A DNA stretch of 64,000 bases from Erythrobacter sanguineus (GCA_945878845.1 CAMCUB010000001.1:62001-126000); one strand, 5' to 3'; shown: positions 8,610-17,650, counted from the stretch's first letter. Notes: generated from the sequence alone by a model not told the origin. Numbers and translations are program-made.

Positions 8610-9724
8610 CCGGCCAGTTCTCCGTCAAGGAAGGCGGCAATGTCGGCAAGGTCAACATCGCGGGCGACATAGGCCTCGCCCAATGCGCGCAGGAGGAGGA
8701 AGGGCAGGGTGGTGCCTTCGGCCTTCTTGTCGTGGCGCATGTGATCGACCAGAGCCGCACCGTCGCAGGTAAGGCCGAGGTCAGAGATCCGCGCCGGAAG
8801 TCCGGCTGCGGCGATGGCGGTCTCGGCCCTTGCGGCATCCTCGGCGGAAATCTCGCCGCGCCGCGCCGAGTATTTCGCCGCCAGCACCATGCCAAGCGCG
8901 ACCGCCTCGCCGTGGAGCAGGCGGTCCGAAAAGCCCGTCTCGGCCTCCAGCGCATGGCCGAAGGTGTGACCCAGGTTGAGGAGCGCGCGCAGGTCCTGCG
9001 TCTCGCGTTCGTCGGCGGCGACGATCTGCGCCTTCATCGCGATGCTGGTGGCGATGGCGTGTTCGAGCGCCGCCGGTTCGCGGGCGAGCACAGCCGGCCC
9101 GTTGGCCTCCAGCCACGCAAAGAACGCCGCATCGCCGAGGAGCCCGTATTTGAGCACCTCGGCGAAGCCTGCGCGCATCTCGCGATCCGGCAGGGTGGTG
9201 AGCACCAGCGGGTCGATCAGCACCAGTGCAGGCTGGTGGAAGGCGCCGATCAGGTTTTTCCCTGCGCGCGTGTTGATCGCGGTCTTGCCGCCTACCGACG
9301 AATCCACTTGTGCGAGAAGCGTGGTGGGCAGCTGCACGAAGCCCACGCCGCGCTTGGTGATCGAGCAGGCAAAGCCGACCAGGTCGCCGACCACGCCTCC
9401 ACCGAGCGCAAAGACATGGTCCTTGCGGGTGACGCCAAGAGCCAGCAGCCAGTCGCACAGGCGCTCGAGCATGCCCCAGGTCTTGGCATCCTCGCCCGGT
9501 TCGACCACGAACCAGTCGGCCTCCAGCCCCTCGGTGCCGAGCGCCTTGGCAACCTGCCTTGAATAGAGCCGGTGGGTGTTGGTGTCGGCGACGAAAGGCA
9601 CCGGACGCTGCGGGCCGTATCCCTTGAGGAACGGCGCGGCGGCCTGCGTCAGCCGTTCGAGCAGCCCCTCCTCGATCACCACATCATAATCGCGCCCGGC
9701 CAGCGCGACAGGAATTACAGCCAT
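8606..9724 (-). CDS. aroB: 3-dehydroquinate synthase
   Basis: Second step of the shikimate pathway: DAHP to 3-dehydroquinate, NAD- and metal-dependent, in the cytoplasm. 372 residues. Visible family blocks are FALGGGVVGDLVGF (NAD-binding glycine motif), FVQLPTTLLAQVDSSVGGKTAIN (read as two adjoining motifs), the GFAEVLKYG block and LLNLGHTFGHALE with a metal-ligand His. Its start overlaps the end of aroK by 10 bases, the classic aroKB arrangement. Confidence 0.97.
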   Translation of the reverse strand: MAVIPVALAGRDYDVVIEEGLLERLTQAAAPFLKGYGPQRPVPFVADTNTHRLYSRQVAKALGTEGLEADWFVVEPGEDAKTWGMLERLCDWLLALGVTRKDHVFALGGGVVGDLVGFACSITKRGVGFVQLPTTLLAQVDSSVGGKTAINTRAGKNLIGAFHQPALVLIDPLVLTTLPDREMRAGFAEVLKYGLLGDAAFFAWLEANGPAVLAREPAALEHAIATSIAMKAQIVAADERETQDLRALLNLGHTFGHALEAETGFSDRLLHGEAVALGMVLAAKYSARRGEISAEDAARAETAIAAAGLPARISDLGLTCDGAALVDHMRHDKKAEGTTLPFLLLRALGEAYVARDVDLADIAAFLDGELAG

Positions 9725-10284
9725 TGATCAATCGCCTCGATGATCGCGCGCGCGGTGTCGGCGTGGGGGCCGGTCTCGCTCACGATGCGGATATGCGCCT
9801 GCCCGTAGAAGGGCGCACGCTCGCGCGCCAGTCGGGTGAGGATTTCGCGCGGGTCGCCCTGCTTCAAGAGCGGGCGGTTGGCGCGGCGCGCGGTGCGTTC
9901 GACCAGCGTGTCGATCTCGCAATCGATCCACACCGCGATGGCCTTCTCGAGCACCGCCGCGCGGGTTTGCGGGTCAACGAAGGCGCCGCCGCCGGTCGCG
10001 ATCACGCCGTGGCCCTCGCCCAGCAGGCGGGCGATCACGCGCCGCTCGCCGTCGCGGAAATGGGCCTCGCCGAAGGCTTCGAAGATTTCGGGGATCGAGC
10101 GCTGGGCGGCCTCGGCGATGGCCTCGTCGGCATCGACGAAGTCGCGCCCGAGCATGCCTGCCAGCTTGCGCCCGACGGTCGATTTGCCCACGCCCATCAG
10201 GCCCACCAGCACCACGGGCCGCGTGATGCGCGCGGCGATGGCGGCGATATCGCGATCATGGGGGGAGGGGCACGCGGCGGACAT
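9715..10284 (-). CDS. aroK: shikimate kinase
   Basis: ATP-dependent phosphorylation of shikimate. 189 residues with the start at 10284 (MSAACPSPHD). The frame is open further upstream, but that part has no family similarity and would run into the divergent gene. The Walker A motif is GLMGVGKS at residues 28-35. DFVDADEAIAE supplies the shikimate/Mg aspartate, VIATGGGAF the substrate-binding glycines, and RPLLKQGDP the lid arginine region. First gene of the aroK-aroB-cyclase-GNAT run; divergent from the membrane-protein gene at 10323. Confidence 0.95.
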   Translation of the reverse strand: MSAACPSPHDRDIAAIAARITRPVVLVGLMGVGKSTVGRKLAGMLGRDFVDADEAIAEAAQRSIPEIFEAFGEAHFRDGERRVIARLLGEGHGVIATGGGAFVDPQTRAAVLEKAIAVWIDCEIDTLVERTARRANRPLLKQGDPREILTRLARERAPFYGQAHIRIVSETGPHADTARAIIEAIDQWL

Positions 10285-10322
10285 TGCCGCAAGGCCTATA
10301 GATGGGCTAGGGCACGCGCAAT

Positions 10323-10526
10323 ATGGCAAACTTGCGGCAAGACCGTCTGACCCCTGGTGGTTTCGAGCAGGCCCCCGCACCGCGCGGGCGGCGCTGGCCG
10401 TGGGTGGCGGCGCTGGCCGTGCTCGGCCTTGCCCTGCTGGCATGGTTCGATGGCGGAGAGGAATCGCTGCGCCCGATCGCCGAGGATGTGACTTTACCCG
10501 ATCAGGGGCCGGAGCAGGGACAATGA
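10323..10526 (+). CDS. small single-pass membrane protein, 67 aa
   Basis: Short ORF with one membrane segment (WVAALAVLGLALLAWF, about residues 26-41) after a basic N-terminal stretch (PRGRRWP), then an acidic tail. This predicts N-in topology with the tail in the periplasm. Its stop overlaps the start of the following exported protein (ATGA), so the two are probably made together. No known family. Confidence 0.65.
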   Translation: MANLRQDRLTPGGFEQAPAPRGRRWPWVAALAVLGLALLAWFDGGEESLRPIAEDVTLPDQGPEQGQ

Positions 10527-12442
10527 GAAGCGGGCGCGGGCGCACTTCGGCGAGCGTGCTCGCCATCGGTATGGCAGGTGCGCTCGGCGCGGCGGGGCTC
10601 GCCGGGCTGGCGATGGCGCAGGGCAAGCCCGAATCGCTGCTGCCCCCCGGGTTCGACGATCCCGCCCCTGCGCCGAGCCCGCGCCAGACTCAGGGCGCTC
10701 GTCCCGCACAGGCCCCGACGTCCCAGCAAGGCCAGCCGCCGGCCGTCCAGCCGGGCTCCGCACCCGGGCCCGGCGCGGATGTTGATCCCGCCAGCCTCCC
10801 GCCGCTGCCCGCGATCAGCCGCGATGACCTCGCCCGGCTGCCGAGCCTCGAGAAGCTCGAGAACATGTCGACCGAGGAGCTCGACCAGCTGCTCGGCCTC
10901 GCGCCCAAGAGCGACATTCCGGCCGGCGCGCAGCGGGCGCTGACCCGCGTCGGCGTGCTGGCGGTGGACGAGGGCGGACTGCCGCCGATGGCGCTGGCGA
11001 ACCAGTCGGATAAGCTGGTGCGCGCGGCACTGAGTGGCACGCAAGGCCCGCTGGTGTCGCGCTGGGGGCATATCCTGCTGCGCCGCGCGCTGGCGAGCCG
11101 GCTGGCCGCGCCGCTCGGCATGGACCCGGTCGAATTTGCTGCGCTCCGGGTGGGCCTGCTCAACCGCATGGGCGAATTCGCTCTTTCGCGTGCGGTGGTG
11201 CAGGATATCGACACCGCCAACTGGTCGCCCGCGCTGACGCAGGAGGCGCTCGGCGCCTACCTCGCAAGCGGCGATATCACCGGGGCTTGCCCGGTGGTGC
11301 GCCTGCAGGGCTCGCAGCGGGAGGACGGCCAGTGGGTGGTGTGGCAGGCGATCTGCAACGCCTATGCGGGCGAGAGCGCGCTGGCCGCGACGCAGCTTGA
11401 CCGCGCGCTGTTCCGGGGCGCGGCGCCGCGGGTCGATGTGCTGCTCGCGCGGCGCATGGCGGGCTCCGCAGGGCGCGCGCAGCGCGGGGTCAATATCGAG
11501 TGGCAGGGGGTGGATGACCTCAACCCCTGGCGCTTCGGCCTCGCCAATGCGGTCGGCGAGCCGCTGCCCGAGGGGCTGCTCGATGCCGCGCTCAAGGCGC
11601 GCGGCGGGGCCTATTATGCGCGCAGCGGCGCGCTGCTGCCGATGCTCCCTGCCGCCCAACGCGCCTCTTTCGCCGGACGCGCCGCGCGCGAGGGGATCCT
11701 GTCGGCTGACGCGATGGTCGATCTCTATTCCGAGGTTCATGCCGATTCGTCGGCGGGCGGCGATGCCAAGGCCCATGCCGCGGCGCTACGCGAGGCCTAT
11801 CTCGCGGCCGATGCCGCCGCGCGCATTGCCGCGATGCAGCGCCTGTGGGCGGATGGCGCAAAGCTGGGCGGCGGAGACGGTTACGGCGCGCAGGTGCTCA
11901 CCGCCTATGCCGCCGCGCGCATTCCGGCCAGCACCGACCACGCGGCCGCCGCGGGCGATCTGATCGCCGCGATGCTCGCCGCCGGGCTCGATCGCAATGC
12001 CGGCAAGTGGGCGAATGTGGTCGAGGAGGGCTCGCTCGGGTGGGCGCTGATCGCACTCAGCGCGCCGAATGCCACTGCCGTCGGCCAGAGCCCGGTCGAG
12101 AGCTTCATGGGCAGCGATGATAGCGAGGGGCAGCGCAAGTCCGCCTTCCTCGTTGCCGGGCTGGCCGGGACGGGACGCCTGTCCGAGGGCGACGCAGGCG
12201 CGCTCGCGGGCGATCTCGGGTTCGATCTGGCGCGCAAGACCCGCTGGACCGCCGCCATCGCGCGCGCGGCCGAGGTCGGCAATCCGGCGCTGGTGGCGAT
12301 GCTGGCGGGGCTGGGGATGCAGGGCAACAGCTGGTCGCAGATGACCCCCTTGCACCTCTACCACATCACCGCCGCGCTGACCCGCGTGGGGCTGGTCGCG
12401 GAAGCCCGGATGATCGCCGCCGAGGCGGTCGCCCGCGGGTAA
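10523..12442 (+). CDS. large exported protein of unknown function, 639 aa
   Basis: Start at 10523, overlapping the small membrane protein's stop. The N-terminus is signal-like (VLAIGMAGALGAAGLAGLAMAQ, in two blocks), followed by a Pro/Gln-rich linker (about 40-90) and then an alanine-rich helical body up to the C-terminus, with a solenoid-like (TPR-like) pattern. Helices of the form ALGAYLASGDITGACPVV recur. No catalytic motif is visible. Position between aroK and xerD and the helical-repeat style suggest an envelope scaffold; that is inference. Confidence 0.7.
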   Translation: MRSGRGRTSASVLAIGMAGALGAAGLAGLAMAQGKPESLLPPGFDDPAPAPSPRQTQGARPAQAPTSQQGQPPAVQPGSAPGPGADVDPASLPPLPAISRDDLARLPSLEKLENMSTEELDQLLGLAPKSDIPAGAQRALTRVGVLAVDEGGLPPMALANQSDKLVRAALSGTQGPLVSRWGHILLRRALASRLAAPLGMDPVEFAALRVGLLNRMGEFALSRAVVQDIDTANWSPALTQEALGAYLASGDITGACPVVRLQGSQREDGQWVVWQAICNAYAGESALAATQLDRALFRGAAPRVDVLLARRMAGSAGRAQRGVNIEWQGVDDLNPWRFGLANAVGEPLPEGLLDAALKARGGAYYARSGALLPMLPAAQRASFAGRAAREGILSADAMVDLYSEVHADSSAGGDAKAHAAALREAYLAADAAARIAAMQRLWADGAKLGGGDGYGAQVLTAYAAARIPASTDHAAAAGDLIAAMLAAGLDRNAGKWANVVEEGSLGWALIALSAPNATAVGQSPVESFMGSDDSEGQRKSAFLVAGLAGTGRLSEGDAGALAGDLGFDLARKTRWTAAIARAAEVGNPALVAMLAGLGMQGNSWSQMTPLHLYHITAALTRVGLVAEARMIAAEAVARG

Positions 12443-13329
12443 TGTCCGCGAGCACCGAGGCGTTTCTTGCCATGCTGGCGGCGGAACGCGGGGCGGCGCT
12501 CAACACGCTTGCCGCCTACCGCCGCGATCTGAACCAAGCCGAGGAAGCGATCGGCGATCTTGCCGCTGCCGACCGCGATGCCGTCGCCAGCCTTGCAGGG
12601 GAGTGGGCGAGCCTCGCCCCTGCCAGCGTCGCGCGCAAGGCCTCGGCGCTGCGCCAATTCTTCGGTTTTGCCATCGACGAGGGCTGGCGGGCCGACGATC
12701 CCTCGGGCGCGCTGCCTGCGCCGCGCTTGCGCCGTCCGCTGCCCAAGGTGATGGGCCACGATCATATCGCAGCGCTGTTCAAACGCGCCGAGGAAGAAGC
12801 GTCGGGCGAAGATCCCAAGGCGGTGCGGCTGCTAACGCTGATCGAACTGCTCTACGGCTCCGGCCTGCGCGCGACCGAGCTCGTTAGCCTGCCGCTTTCC
12901 GCTGTACCGCGCGATGCGCCGTTTCTCACCGTGACGGGGAAGGGCGGGACGACGCGCCTCGTTCCGGTCGGCGGGCGGGCGCTCGAGGCGATGGGCCGAT
13001 GGCTTCCCCTGCGCCCGGCGGCAACGCCGTCGCGCTATCTGTTCCCCTCGGGCAAGACCGGCCACCTCAGCCGCGTCCGGCTGTTCCAGCTGCTCAAGGG
13101 GCTGGCGGGGCGCGCGGGGCTCGATCCTGCCGCGATCAGCCCCCACGTGCTGCGCCATGCCTTCGCCACCCACCTGCTCGAAGGCGGCGCGGACCTGCGC
13201 GTCTTGCAGACCCTGCTCGGCCATGCCGACATTTCGACCACGCAGATCTACACCCATGTCGATGCCGCGCGGCTCGTCGCGCTGGTCAATTCCCGTCATC
13301 CGCTTGCAACCCGCACAACATCGGACTAG
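12442..13329 (+). CDS. xerD: tyrosine recombinase XerD/XerC type
   Basis: Site-specific recombinase resolving chromosome dimers at dif. 295 residues. The N-terminal SAM-like domain has [16 protein letters not shown]. The catalytic domain has Arg in [10 protein letters not shown], then [15 protein letters not shown] (the HxxR pair), [15 protein letters not shown] with His and the nucleophile Tyr. All of R-K-H-R-H-Y can be placed. The start overlaps the previous stop by one base. XerD is preferred over XerC because the gene is next to accA and aroK, as in other alphaproteobacteria; the distinction is not certain. Confidence 0.9.
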   Translation: MSASTEAFLAMLAAERGAALNTLAAYRRDLNQAEEAIGDLAAADRDAVASLAGEWASLAPASVARKASALRQFFGFAIDEGWRADDPSGALPAPRLRRPLPKVMGHDHIAALFKRAEEEASGEDPKAVRLLTLIELLYGSGLRATELVSLPLSAVPRDAPFLTVTGKGGTTRLVPVGGRALEAMGRWLPLRPAATPSRYLFPSGKTGHLSRVRLFQLLKGLAGRAGLDPAAISPHVLRHAFATHLLEGGADLRVLQTLLGHADISTTQIYTHVDAARLVALVNSRHPLATRTTSD

Positions 13330-13338
13330 CGCCGCGCG

Positions 13339-14283
13339 ATGATTTCATACCTCGATTTCGAGAAACCCGTCGCAGCGCTCGAGGAACGCATCGCGCAGCT
13401 GCGCAGCGTCAACGCCCTGCATGATGTAGATGTCGCAAGCGAGATCGGGCGGCTCGAGGCCAAGAGTGCCGAGCTGCTCGCCAGCACCTATGCCTCGCTC
13501 ACCCCGTGGCAGAAGACGCAGGTCGCCCGGCACCCGCAGCGGCCGCATTTCCACGACTATGTCGCCCATGCTTTCAGCGACTTCATGCCGCTGGGCGGCG
13601 ACCGGCTCTATGCCGATGACCTTGCGATCATGGGCGGCTTTGCGCGGCTGGGTGACCGCCGCGTCATGCTGATCGGTCACGAGAAGGGCAACGACACCAA
13701 GAGCCGGATCGCGCACAATTTCGGGATGGGTAAGCCCGAGGGCTATCGCAAGGCGATCCGCCTGATGGAGCTGGCGAGCCGATTCGGCCTCCCTGTGGTG
13801 ACGCTGGTCGACACCTCGGGCGCATTTCCCGGGATCGAGGCCGAAGAACGCGGTCAGGCCGAGGCCATCGCCCGGGCGACAGAAGCCTGCCTCGCGATTG
13901 GCGTGCCGATGGTTGCAGCGATTGTCGGCGAGGGCGGTTCGGGCGGCGCGGTGGCGCTCGCCAGCGCCAACCGCGTGCTGATGATGGAGCACGCGGTCTA
14001 TTCGGTGATCTCGCCCGAAGGCTGCGCCTCGATCCTGTGGCGCACTTCCGAAAAGGCGCCCGAGGCCGCGCAGGCGATGAAGGTCACCGCGCAGGATCTG
14101 AAGCGCATCAATGTCATCGACCGCATCGTCAAGGAGCCGATGGGCGGCGCGCACCGCGATCCTGTGGCCGCAGCGCGGATGCTCGGCGAAGCGTTGGCTG
14201 AGGAAATCGCTGGCCTCGCGCCCAAGAGCGCGGAGCAACTGGTCGCCGCGCGCGAAGCCCGCTTCCTCGCCATCGGCGGATGA
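13339..14283 (+). CDS. accA: acetyl-CoA carboxylase carboxyltransferase subunit alpha
   Basis: With AccD, it transfers the carboxyl group from biotin to acetyl-CoA, the first step of fatty-acid synthesis. 314 residues, normal length. Typical blocks are [19 protein letters not shown] at the N-terminus, [55 protein letters not shown] and [14 protein letters not shown], which forms the oxyanion pocket. It follows xerD by 9 bases and is probably co-transcribed. Confidence 0.97.
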   Translation: MISYLDFEKPVAALEERIAQLRSVNALHDVDVASEIGRLEAKSAELLASTYASLTPWQKTQVARHPQRPHFHDYVAHAFSDFMPLGGDRLYADDLAIMGGFARLGDRRVMLIGHEKGNDTKSRIAHNFGMGKPEGYRKAIRLMELASRFGLPVVTLVDTSGAFPGIEAEERGQAEAIARATEACLAIGVPMVAAIVGEGGSGGAVALASANRVLMMEHAVYSVISPEGCASILWRTSEKAPEAAQAMKVTAQDLKRINVIDRIVKEPMGGAHRDPVAAARMLGEALAEEIAGLAPKSAEQLVAAREARFLAIGG

Positions 14284-14391
14284 CCGGCAAACGCAGGTTA
14301 AGGTTTCGTTTGCCACGTCTCTGATGCATGAAGCTTGGCCGTGAAGCTGCGAAAAAGCAGCGCGGGACAGGCGGAAAGGGACGGAAAAATA

Positions 14392-15873
14392 ATGGCACGA
14401 ATCCTACGTAAGGCGCTCGCGTTCGGGGCTGCCTCGGTGGCGCTGGCGGGATGCATGAGCGCCGGCGCGAAGATCCCCACTTCCGCAACCCCGATCACGC
14501 CTGCCGAAGCCAAGCAGGGCGCGGAGTATCACCCGCAGCTGCTCGCGGAATTCGGCGGCGCGATGTCGGGCACGCACGCGACCTATGTCGAACAGGTCGG
14601 CAAGAACATCGCGGTGCAATCGGGCCTCGGCGGCGCGCGTGAGAGCTTCACGGTGAGCCTGCTCAACTCGCCGGTGAACAACGCCTTCGCTATTCCCGGC
14701 GGCTATATCTACACCACCCGCCAGCTGGTCACGCTGATGAACAGCGAGGCAGAGCTTGCCGCGGTTCTCGGCCACGAGGTCGGCCATGTCGCCGCGCGCC
14801 ATTCGCAGCGGCGCCAGAAGGCGGCCACCACCAACTCGCTGCTGGGCCTGGGCGGGGCGATCCTGTCGGGCATCCTGTTGGGTGATTCGGGGCTGGGGCA
14901 GACGCTCTCGCGCACCTTCCTGCAAGGCTCGCAGCTTCTGACGCTCAAGTTCTCGCGCAAGCAGGAGCTTGAGGCGGACGGGCTCGGCATCGAATATCTC
15001 GGCCGCGCGGGCTATGACCGGCGGGCGATGGGGACGGTGCTGGCCAGCCTTGCCGCGCAAAACGCGCTCGACGCGCGGCTTTCGGGGCAGGATGCGAACG
15101 TGCCCGAGTGGGCTTCGACCCACCCCGATCCGGCAAGCCGCGTGCAAAGCGCGCTGACAAAGGCGGGCACGGCTACGGGGACCGCGGGCACTGTAAGCAA
15201 TCGCGACACTTTCCTCAGCCGGATCGACGGGCTGCGCTATGGCGATGACCCCGCGCAGGGGCTGGTCGAGGGCAGCACTTTCATCCACCCCGAGCTGCGG
15301 CTCGCCTTCACCGCGCCCCAGGGCTTCTACATGGTCAACGGCACGCGCGCGGTGAGCATCCAGGGGCAGGCCGGCAAGGCGCAGATGACGAGCGCTGCCT
15401 ATAGCGGCAATCTCGAGGCCTATGTGCGCAGCGCTTTCACTGCGGCGGGCGGGCAGAACAGCACGCTGGCCCCGCAGACGATCGAGCGCACGACAGTGAA
15501 CGGCCTTCCTGCGGTGTTCGGCACGGCGCGGGTCAACAACGGCAATTCGCAGGTCGATCTGGTGGTATACGCCTATGAATTCGCGCGCGACAAGGCCTAC
15601 CACTTCGTCGTGATCGCGCCGGCAGGGCGCGCGGGGACATTCAACCCGATGTTCCAGTCGATGCGGCGAATCACCGCGGCCGAGGCGGGCAGCGTGGTGC
15701 CGAGGAGGCTCCAGGTGGTGACCGTGGGGCGCGGCGACACCGTGGCGAGCCTGTCGCGGCGCATGGCCTACGACACGGCGCAGGAAGAGCGCTTCCGGGT
15801 GCTCAACGCGCTCGCTGGCACGGCGACGGTGACGCCGGGCCAGAAGGTCAAGCTGGTGGTGCGCGGGAGTTAG
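14392..15873 (+). CDS. M48-family metalloprotease, lipoprotein, with C-terminal LysM-like region
   Basis: Start ATG at 14392; the frame extends upstream, but the signal sequence begins here. A lipobox LAGC puts the lipidated Cys at residue 21. The zinc motif is HEVGH at residues 128-132, and KQELEADGLGIEYL supplies the downstream Glu ligand. The C-terminal 55 residues (VTVGRGDTVASLSRRM to VTPGQKVKLVV) look like a LysM-type peptidoglycan-binding unit, an arrangement also seen in sphingomonad M48 proteins. It is likely an outer-membrane quality-control protease related to BepA. 493 residues. Confidence 0.9.
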   Translation: MARILRKALAFGAASVALAGCMSAGAKIPTSATPITPAEAKQGAEYHPQLLAEFGGAMSGTHATYVEQVGKNIAVQSGLGGARESFTVSLLNSPVNNAFAIPGGYIYTTRQLVTLMNSEAELAAVLGHEVGHVAARHSQRRQKAATTNSLLGLGGAILSGILLGDSGLGQTLSRTFLQGSQLLTLKFSRKQELEADGLGIEYLGRAGYDRRAMGTVLASLAAQNALDARLSGQDANVPEWASTHPDPASRVQSALTKAGTATGTAGTVSNRDTFLSRIDGLRYGDDPAQGLVEGSTFIHPELRLAFTAPQGFYMVNGTRAVSIQGQAGKAQMTSAAYSGNLEAYVRSAFTAAGGQNSTLAPQTIERTTVNGLPAVFGTARVNNGNSQVDLVVYAYEFARDKAYHFVVIAPAGRAGTFNPMFQSMRRITAAEAGSVVPRRLQVVTVGRGDTVASLSRRMAYDTAQEERFRVLNALAGTATVTPGQKVKLVVRGS

Positions 15874-15927
15874 GGTTTGTTTTTGGGGTCGCGCTGACTG
15901 CGCCGCCCAAGCCGTCACGCAAACAAA

Positions 15928-15965
15928 AACGGCGGGGATCGCTCCCCGCCGTTCGCGTTTTTTGC
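15928..15965. terminator. bidirectional intrinsic terminator
   Basis: An 11-bp stem (AACGGCGGGGA / TCCCCGCCGTT) with a TCGC loop, flanked by an A-rich stretch on the left and TTTTTT on the right. It can end the protease transcript (plus) and the pilin transcript (minus). Confidence 0.85.
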
Positions 15966-15979
15966 CTGAAGGCCGCCGC

Positions 15980-16156
15980 TTACGCGGTGACGCCCTTCGA
16001 CATCTTGGTGTTCACGTTGCCGAAGGTGCCCGAGAGCGTCGAGCCGACGTTGGTCATCGCGGTGATCGCGGCAACGGCGATCAGAGCGGCGATGAGGCCG
16101 TACTCGATCGCGGTGGCACCCTGTTCGTCGCGGGCGAGGTTCTTGAAGAAGGTCAT
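15980..16156 (-). CDS. Flp/Fap-type pilin, paralogue 1
   Basis: A 58-residue type IVb pilin subunit. The short basic leader MTFFKNLARDEQGATAIEYG contains the prepilin peptidase site (G|ATAIEYG style, with the Glu five residues after the cleavage), followed by the hydrophobic helix LIAALIAVAAITAM. The ATG at 16156 is preceded by AGGAG; an open extension upstream is ignored. It is nearly identical to the pilin at 16597-16773. The Tad secretion/assembly genes are not in this window. Confidence 0.93.
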   Translation of the reverse strand: MTFFKNLARDEQGATAIEYGLIAALIAVAAITAMTNVGSTLSGTFGNVNTKMSKGVTA

Positions 16157-16546
16157 GGATGGTCTCCTGGCTGGGCAATAGAAACTTTTCGACACGCCTG
16201 GTCAGCCGCGGACGTCCGTAAAATTATCCGACAGCGATTGATAAATTGCTAATGAACCTACAATTTTCGGGTAACCACAAGTGTTTGTCGTAGAATAACT
16301 ATACGCAGGCCCGTGAATGCTTGTGGCGGCGGCGTGAGGGTCAATCAGAGGCGCCTATTGCGCGTTTTTGACGCAAATCGCGCTGTTCCGGCAGCTGGTC
16401 AGCCCGGTCCGGTAGCGGCCGCGCCGGAGCGCCGCGCGCGGCTCTCGGGGAAGAACGAATCACGTCACCTGCTTCGGTGCCAGATGCTCCGCGAATCGGG
16501 TGTGGCCGGCAGATCTGGTGAGAGCAGCGCGGCGCACACAAAGAAA
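16157..16546. other. intergenic region upstream of pilin 1
   Basis: About 390 bases with no convincing gene. The part next to the pilin (about 16210-16310) is AT-rich compared with the window and is the likely promoter region for the minus-strand pilin. The remainder, up to the terminator of the second pilin, is GC-rich and featureless to me. Confidence 0.5.
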
Positions 16547-16581
16547 AACGGCGGGGATTGCTCCCCGCCGTCGTTCTTTTT
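16546..16581. terminator. intrinsic terminator after pilin 2
   Basis: Stem ACGGCGGGGA / TCCCCGCCGT with a TTGC loop, an A-rich left flank (which reads as a T-tract on the minus strand) and a TTCTTTTT right flank. Almost the same sequence as the terminator after pilin 1, so gene and terminator were duplicated together. Confidence 0.85.
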
Positions 16582-16596
16582 GCCTTAGGCCGTCGC

Positions 16597-16773
16597 TTAC
16601 GCGGTGGTGCCCTTGGTCATGTTGGTGTTCACGTTGGTGAACGTGCCCGACAGGGTCGAGCCGAGGTTGGTCATGGCGGTGATCGCGGCGACGGCGATCA
16701 GAGCGGCGATCAGGCCGTATTCGATGGCGGTGGCGCCCTGTTCGTCGCGGACGAGGTTCTTGAAGAAGGTCAT
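16597..16773 (-). CDS. Flp/Fap-type pilin, paralogue 2
   Basis: A 58-residue protein read from the ATG at 16773 to the TAA at 16597. Leader MTFFKNLVRDEQGATAIEYG, then the same hydrophobic helix as paralogue 1, ending MTKGTTA. It differs from paralogue 1 at only a few positions, mostly near the C-terminus (NLGST for NVGST, TNVNTNMTKG for GNVNTKMSKG). AGGAG lies just before the start. Recent tandem duplication is the simplest explanation. Confidence 0.92.
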   Translation of the reverse strand: MTFFKNLVRDEQGATAIEYGLIAALIAVAAITAMTNLGSTLSGTFTNVNTNMTKGTTA

Positions 16774-16887
16774 GTCTAGTCTCCTGGTTTGGTCTTCGGT
16801 ACCCGTGCCCCCCTGTGTCGTGGCGGGCTGTTGCTTTGTTAAACTGCCAGTTCTTGAGAAATTACTAACTCGGTCGTTCAGTCCGAA

Positions 16888-17070
16888 TTATTTCGACATG
16901 GCAGCCACACTCTTGCTTTCGACACTGCCCCACATGTTGATGGTCGTCGTGGCGACGCCTTGCAGCGCGGCGATCATGGCAATGACGATAAGCGAGAGGA
17001 TCAGGCCGTATTCGATGGCGGTTGCCCCCGACTGGTCGTCGACAAGCCTTTTCAAGAATGTCGACAGCAT
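16888..17070 (-). CDS. Flp/Fap-type pilin, paralogue 3 (divergent)
   Basis: A 60-residue type IVb pilin. Leader MLSTFLKRLVDDQSGATAIEYG keeps the cleavage site and Glu; the helix is LILSLIVIAMIAAL, and the C-terminal part (INMWGSVESKSVAAMSK) is unlike the other two. Same strand and order as the two near-identical pilins. It may be a minor pilin or an older duplicate. Confidence 0.9.
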   Translation of the reverse strand: MLSTFLKRLVDDQSGATAIEYGLILSLIVIAMIAALQGVATTTINMWGSVESKSVAAMSK

Positions 17071-17170
17071 CGGGGAACCCTCTATTTCTTACGTTCTGAC
17101 GAGGACTAGAATCGGCGCAAACGATTAAGAAAGAGTTGATCGGTCGCGCCGTGATGGAAAGAAACCCGAC

Positions 17171-17590
17171 ATGACGAGAGCGTGGATCGCGGTGGTGGCA
17201 GGCGCCCTCGATAACGGGGATGGCCGATGGCTGATGCACCTGAGGCCTGAAGGAAAGCACCACGCCGGCCTATGGGAGTTCCCCGGGGGCAAGGTGGATG
17301 CCGGCGAAATGCCCGCCGCAGCCTTGGTGCGCGAACTGGCCGAGGAGCTCGGGATCGTCTGCAATTCCAGCGACCTGATGCCTTGCGGCTTTGCCGAAAC
17401 GCCCGGCACCGAAGGCGGTGAGGGCAGCCCGGCGATCGTCATCCTGCTCTATCGCCTTGCCCGCTGGCAGGGCGAGCCGCAGGCGCTTGAGGGGGGAGGC
17501 GTGGGCTGGTTCACCCCTGAAGAAATCGCCGATCTGCCCAAGCCCCCGCTCGACGCAGAACTCGCCGCAAGGCTGTTCCATTTTCGCTGA
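17171..17590 (+). CDS. mutT: 8-oxo-dGTP diphosphatase, Nudix family
   Basis: Removes oxidised dGTP from the nucleotide pool. 139 residues. The Nudix box is GGKVDAGEMPAAALVRELAE plus ELGI, matching GX5EX7REUXEEXGU. N-terminal WIAVVAGALDNGDGRWLMH and LRPEGKHHAGLWEFPGG are MutT-like. It is alone between the pilin genes (minus) and tRNA-Arg. Other small Nudix hydrolases are possible, but the LWEFPGGK context favours MutT. Confidence 0.9.
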   Translation: MTRAWIAVVAGALDNGDGRWLMHLRPEGKHHAGLWEFPGGKVDAGEMPAAALVRELAEELGIVCNSSDLMPCGFAETPGTEGGEGSPAIVILLYRLARWQGEPQALEGGGVGWFTPEEIADLPKPPLDAELAARLFHFR

Positions 17591-17650
17591 TTTGCACCCG
17601 AACCCACTTGCCAATCCCGAACGACCCCCCTAAAGGCCGCGGCTCAGCGC

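Noticed and set aside
12442-13329. Phage integrase of a mobile element
   Set aside because: The sequence is a Xer-type recombinase of normal length in a core neighbourhood (aroK, accA) and is not next to a tRNA.
16604-17128. 174-codon plus-strand frame across pilins 2 and 3
   Set aside because: It is the antisense of two clear pilin genes.
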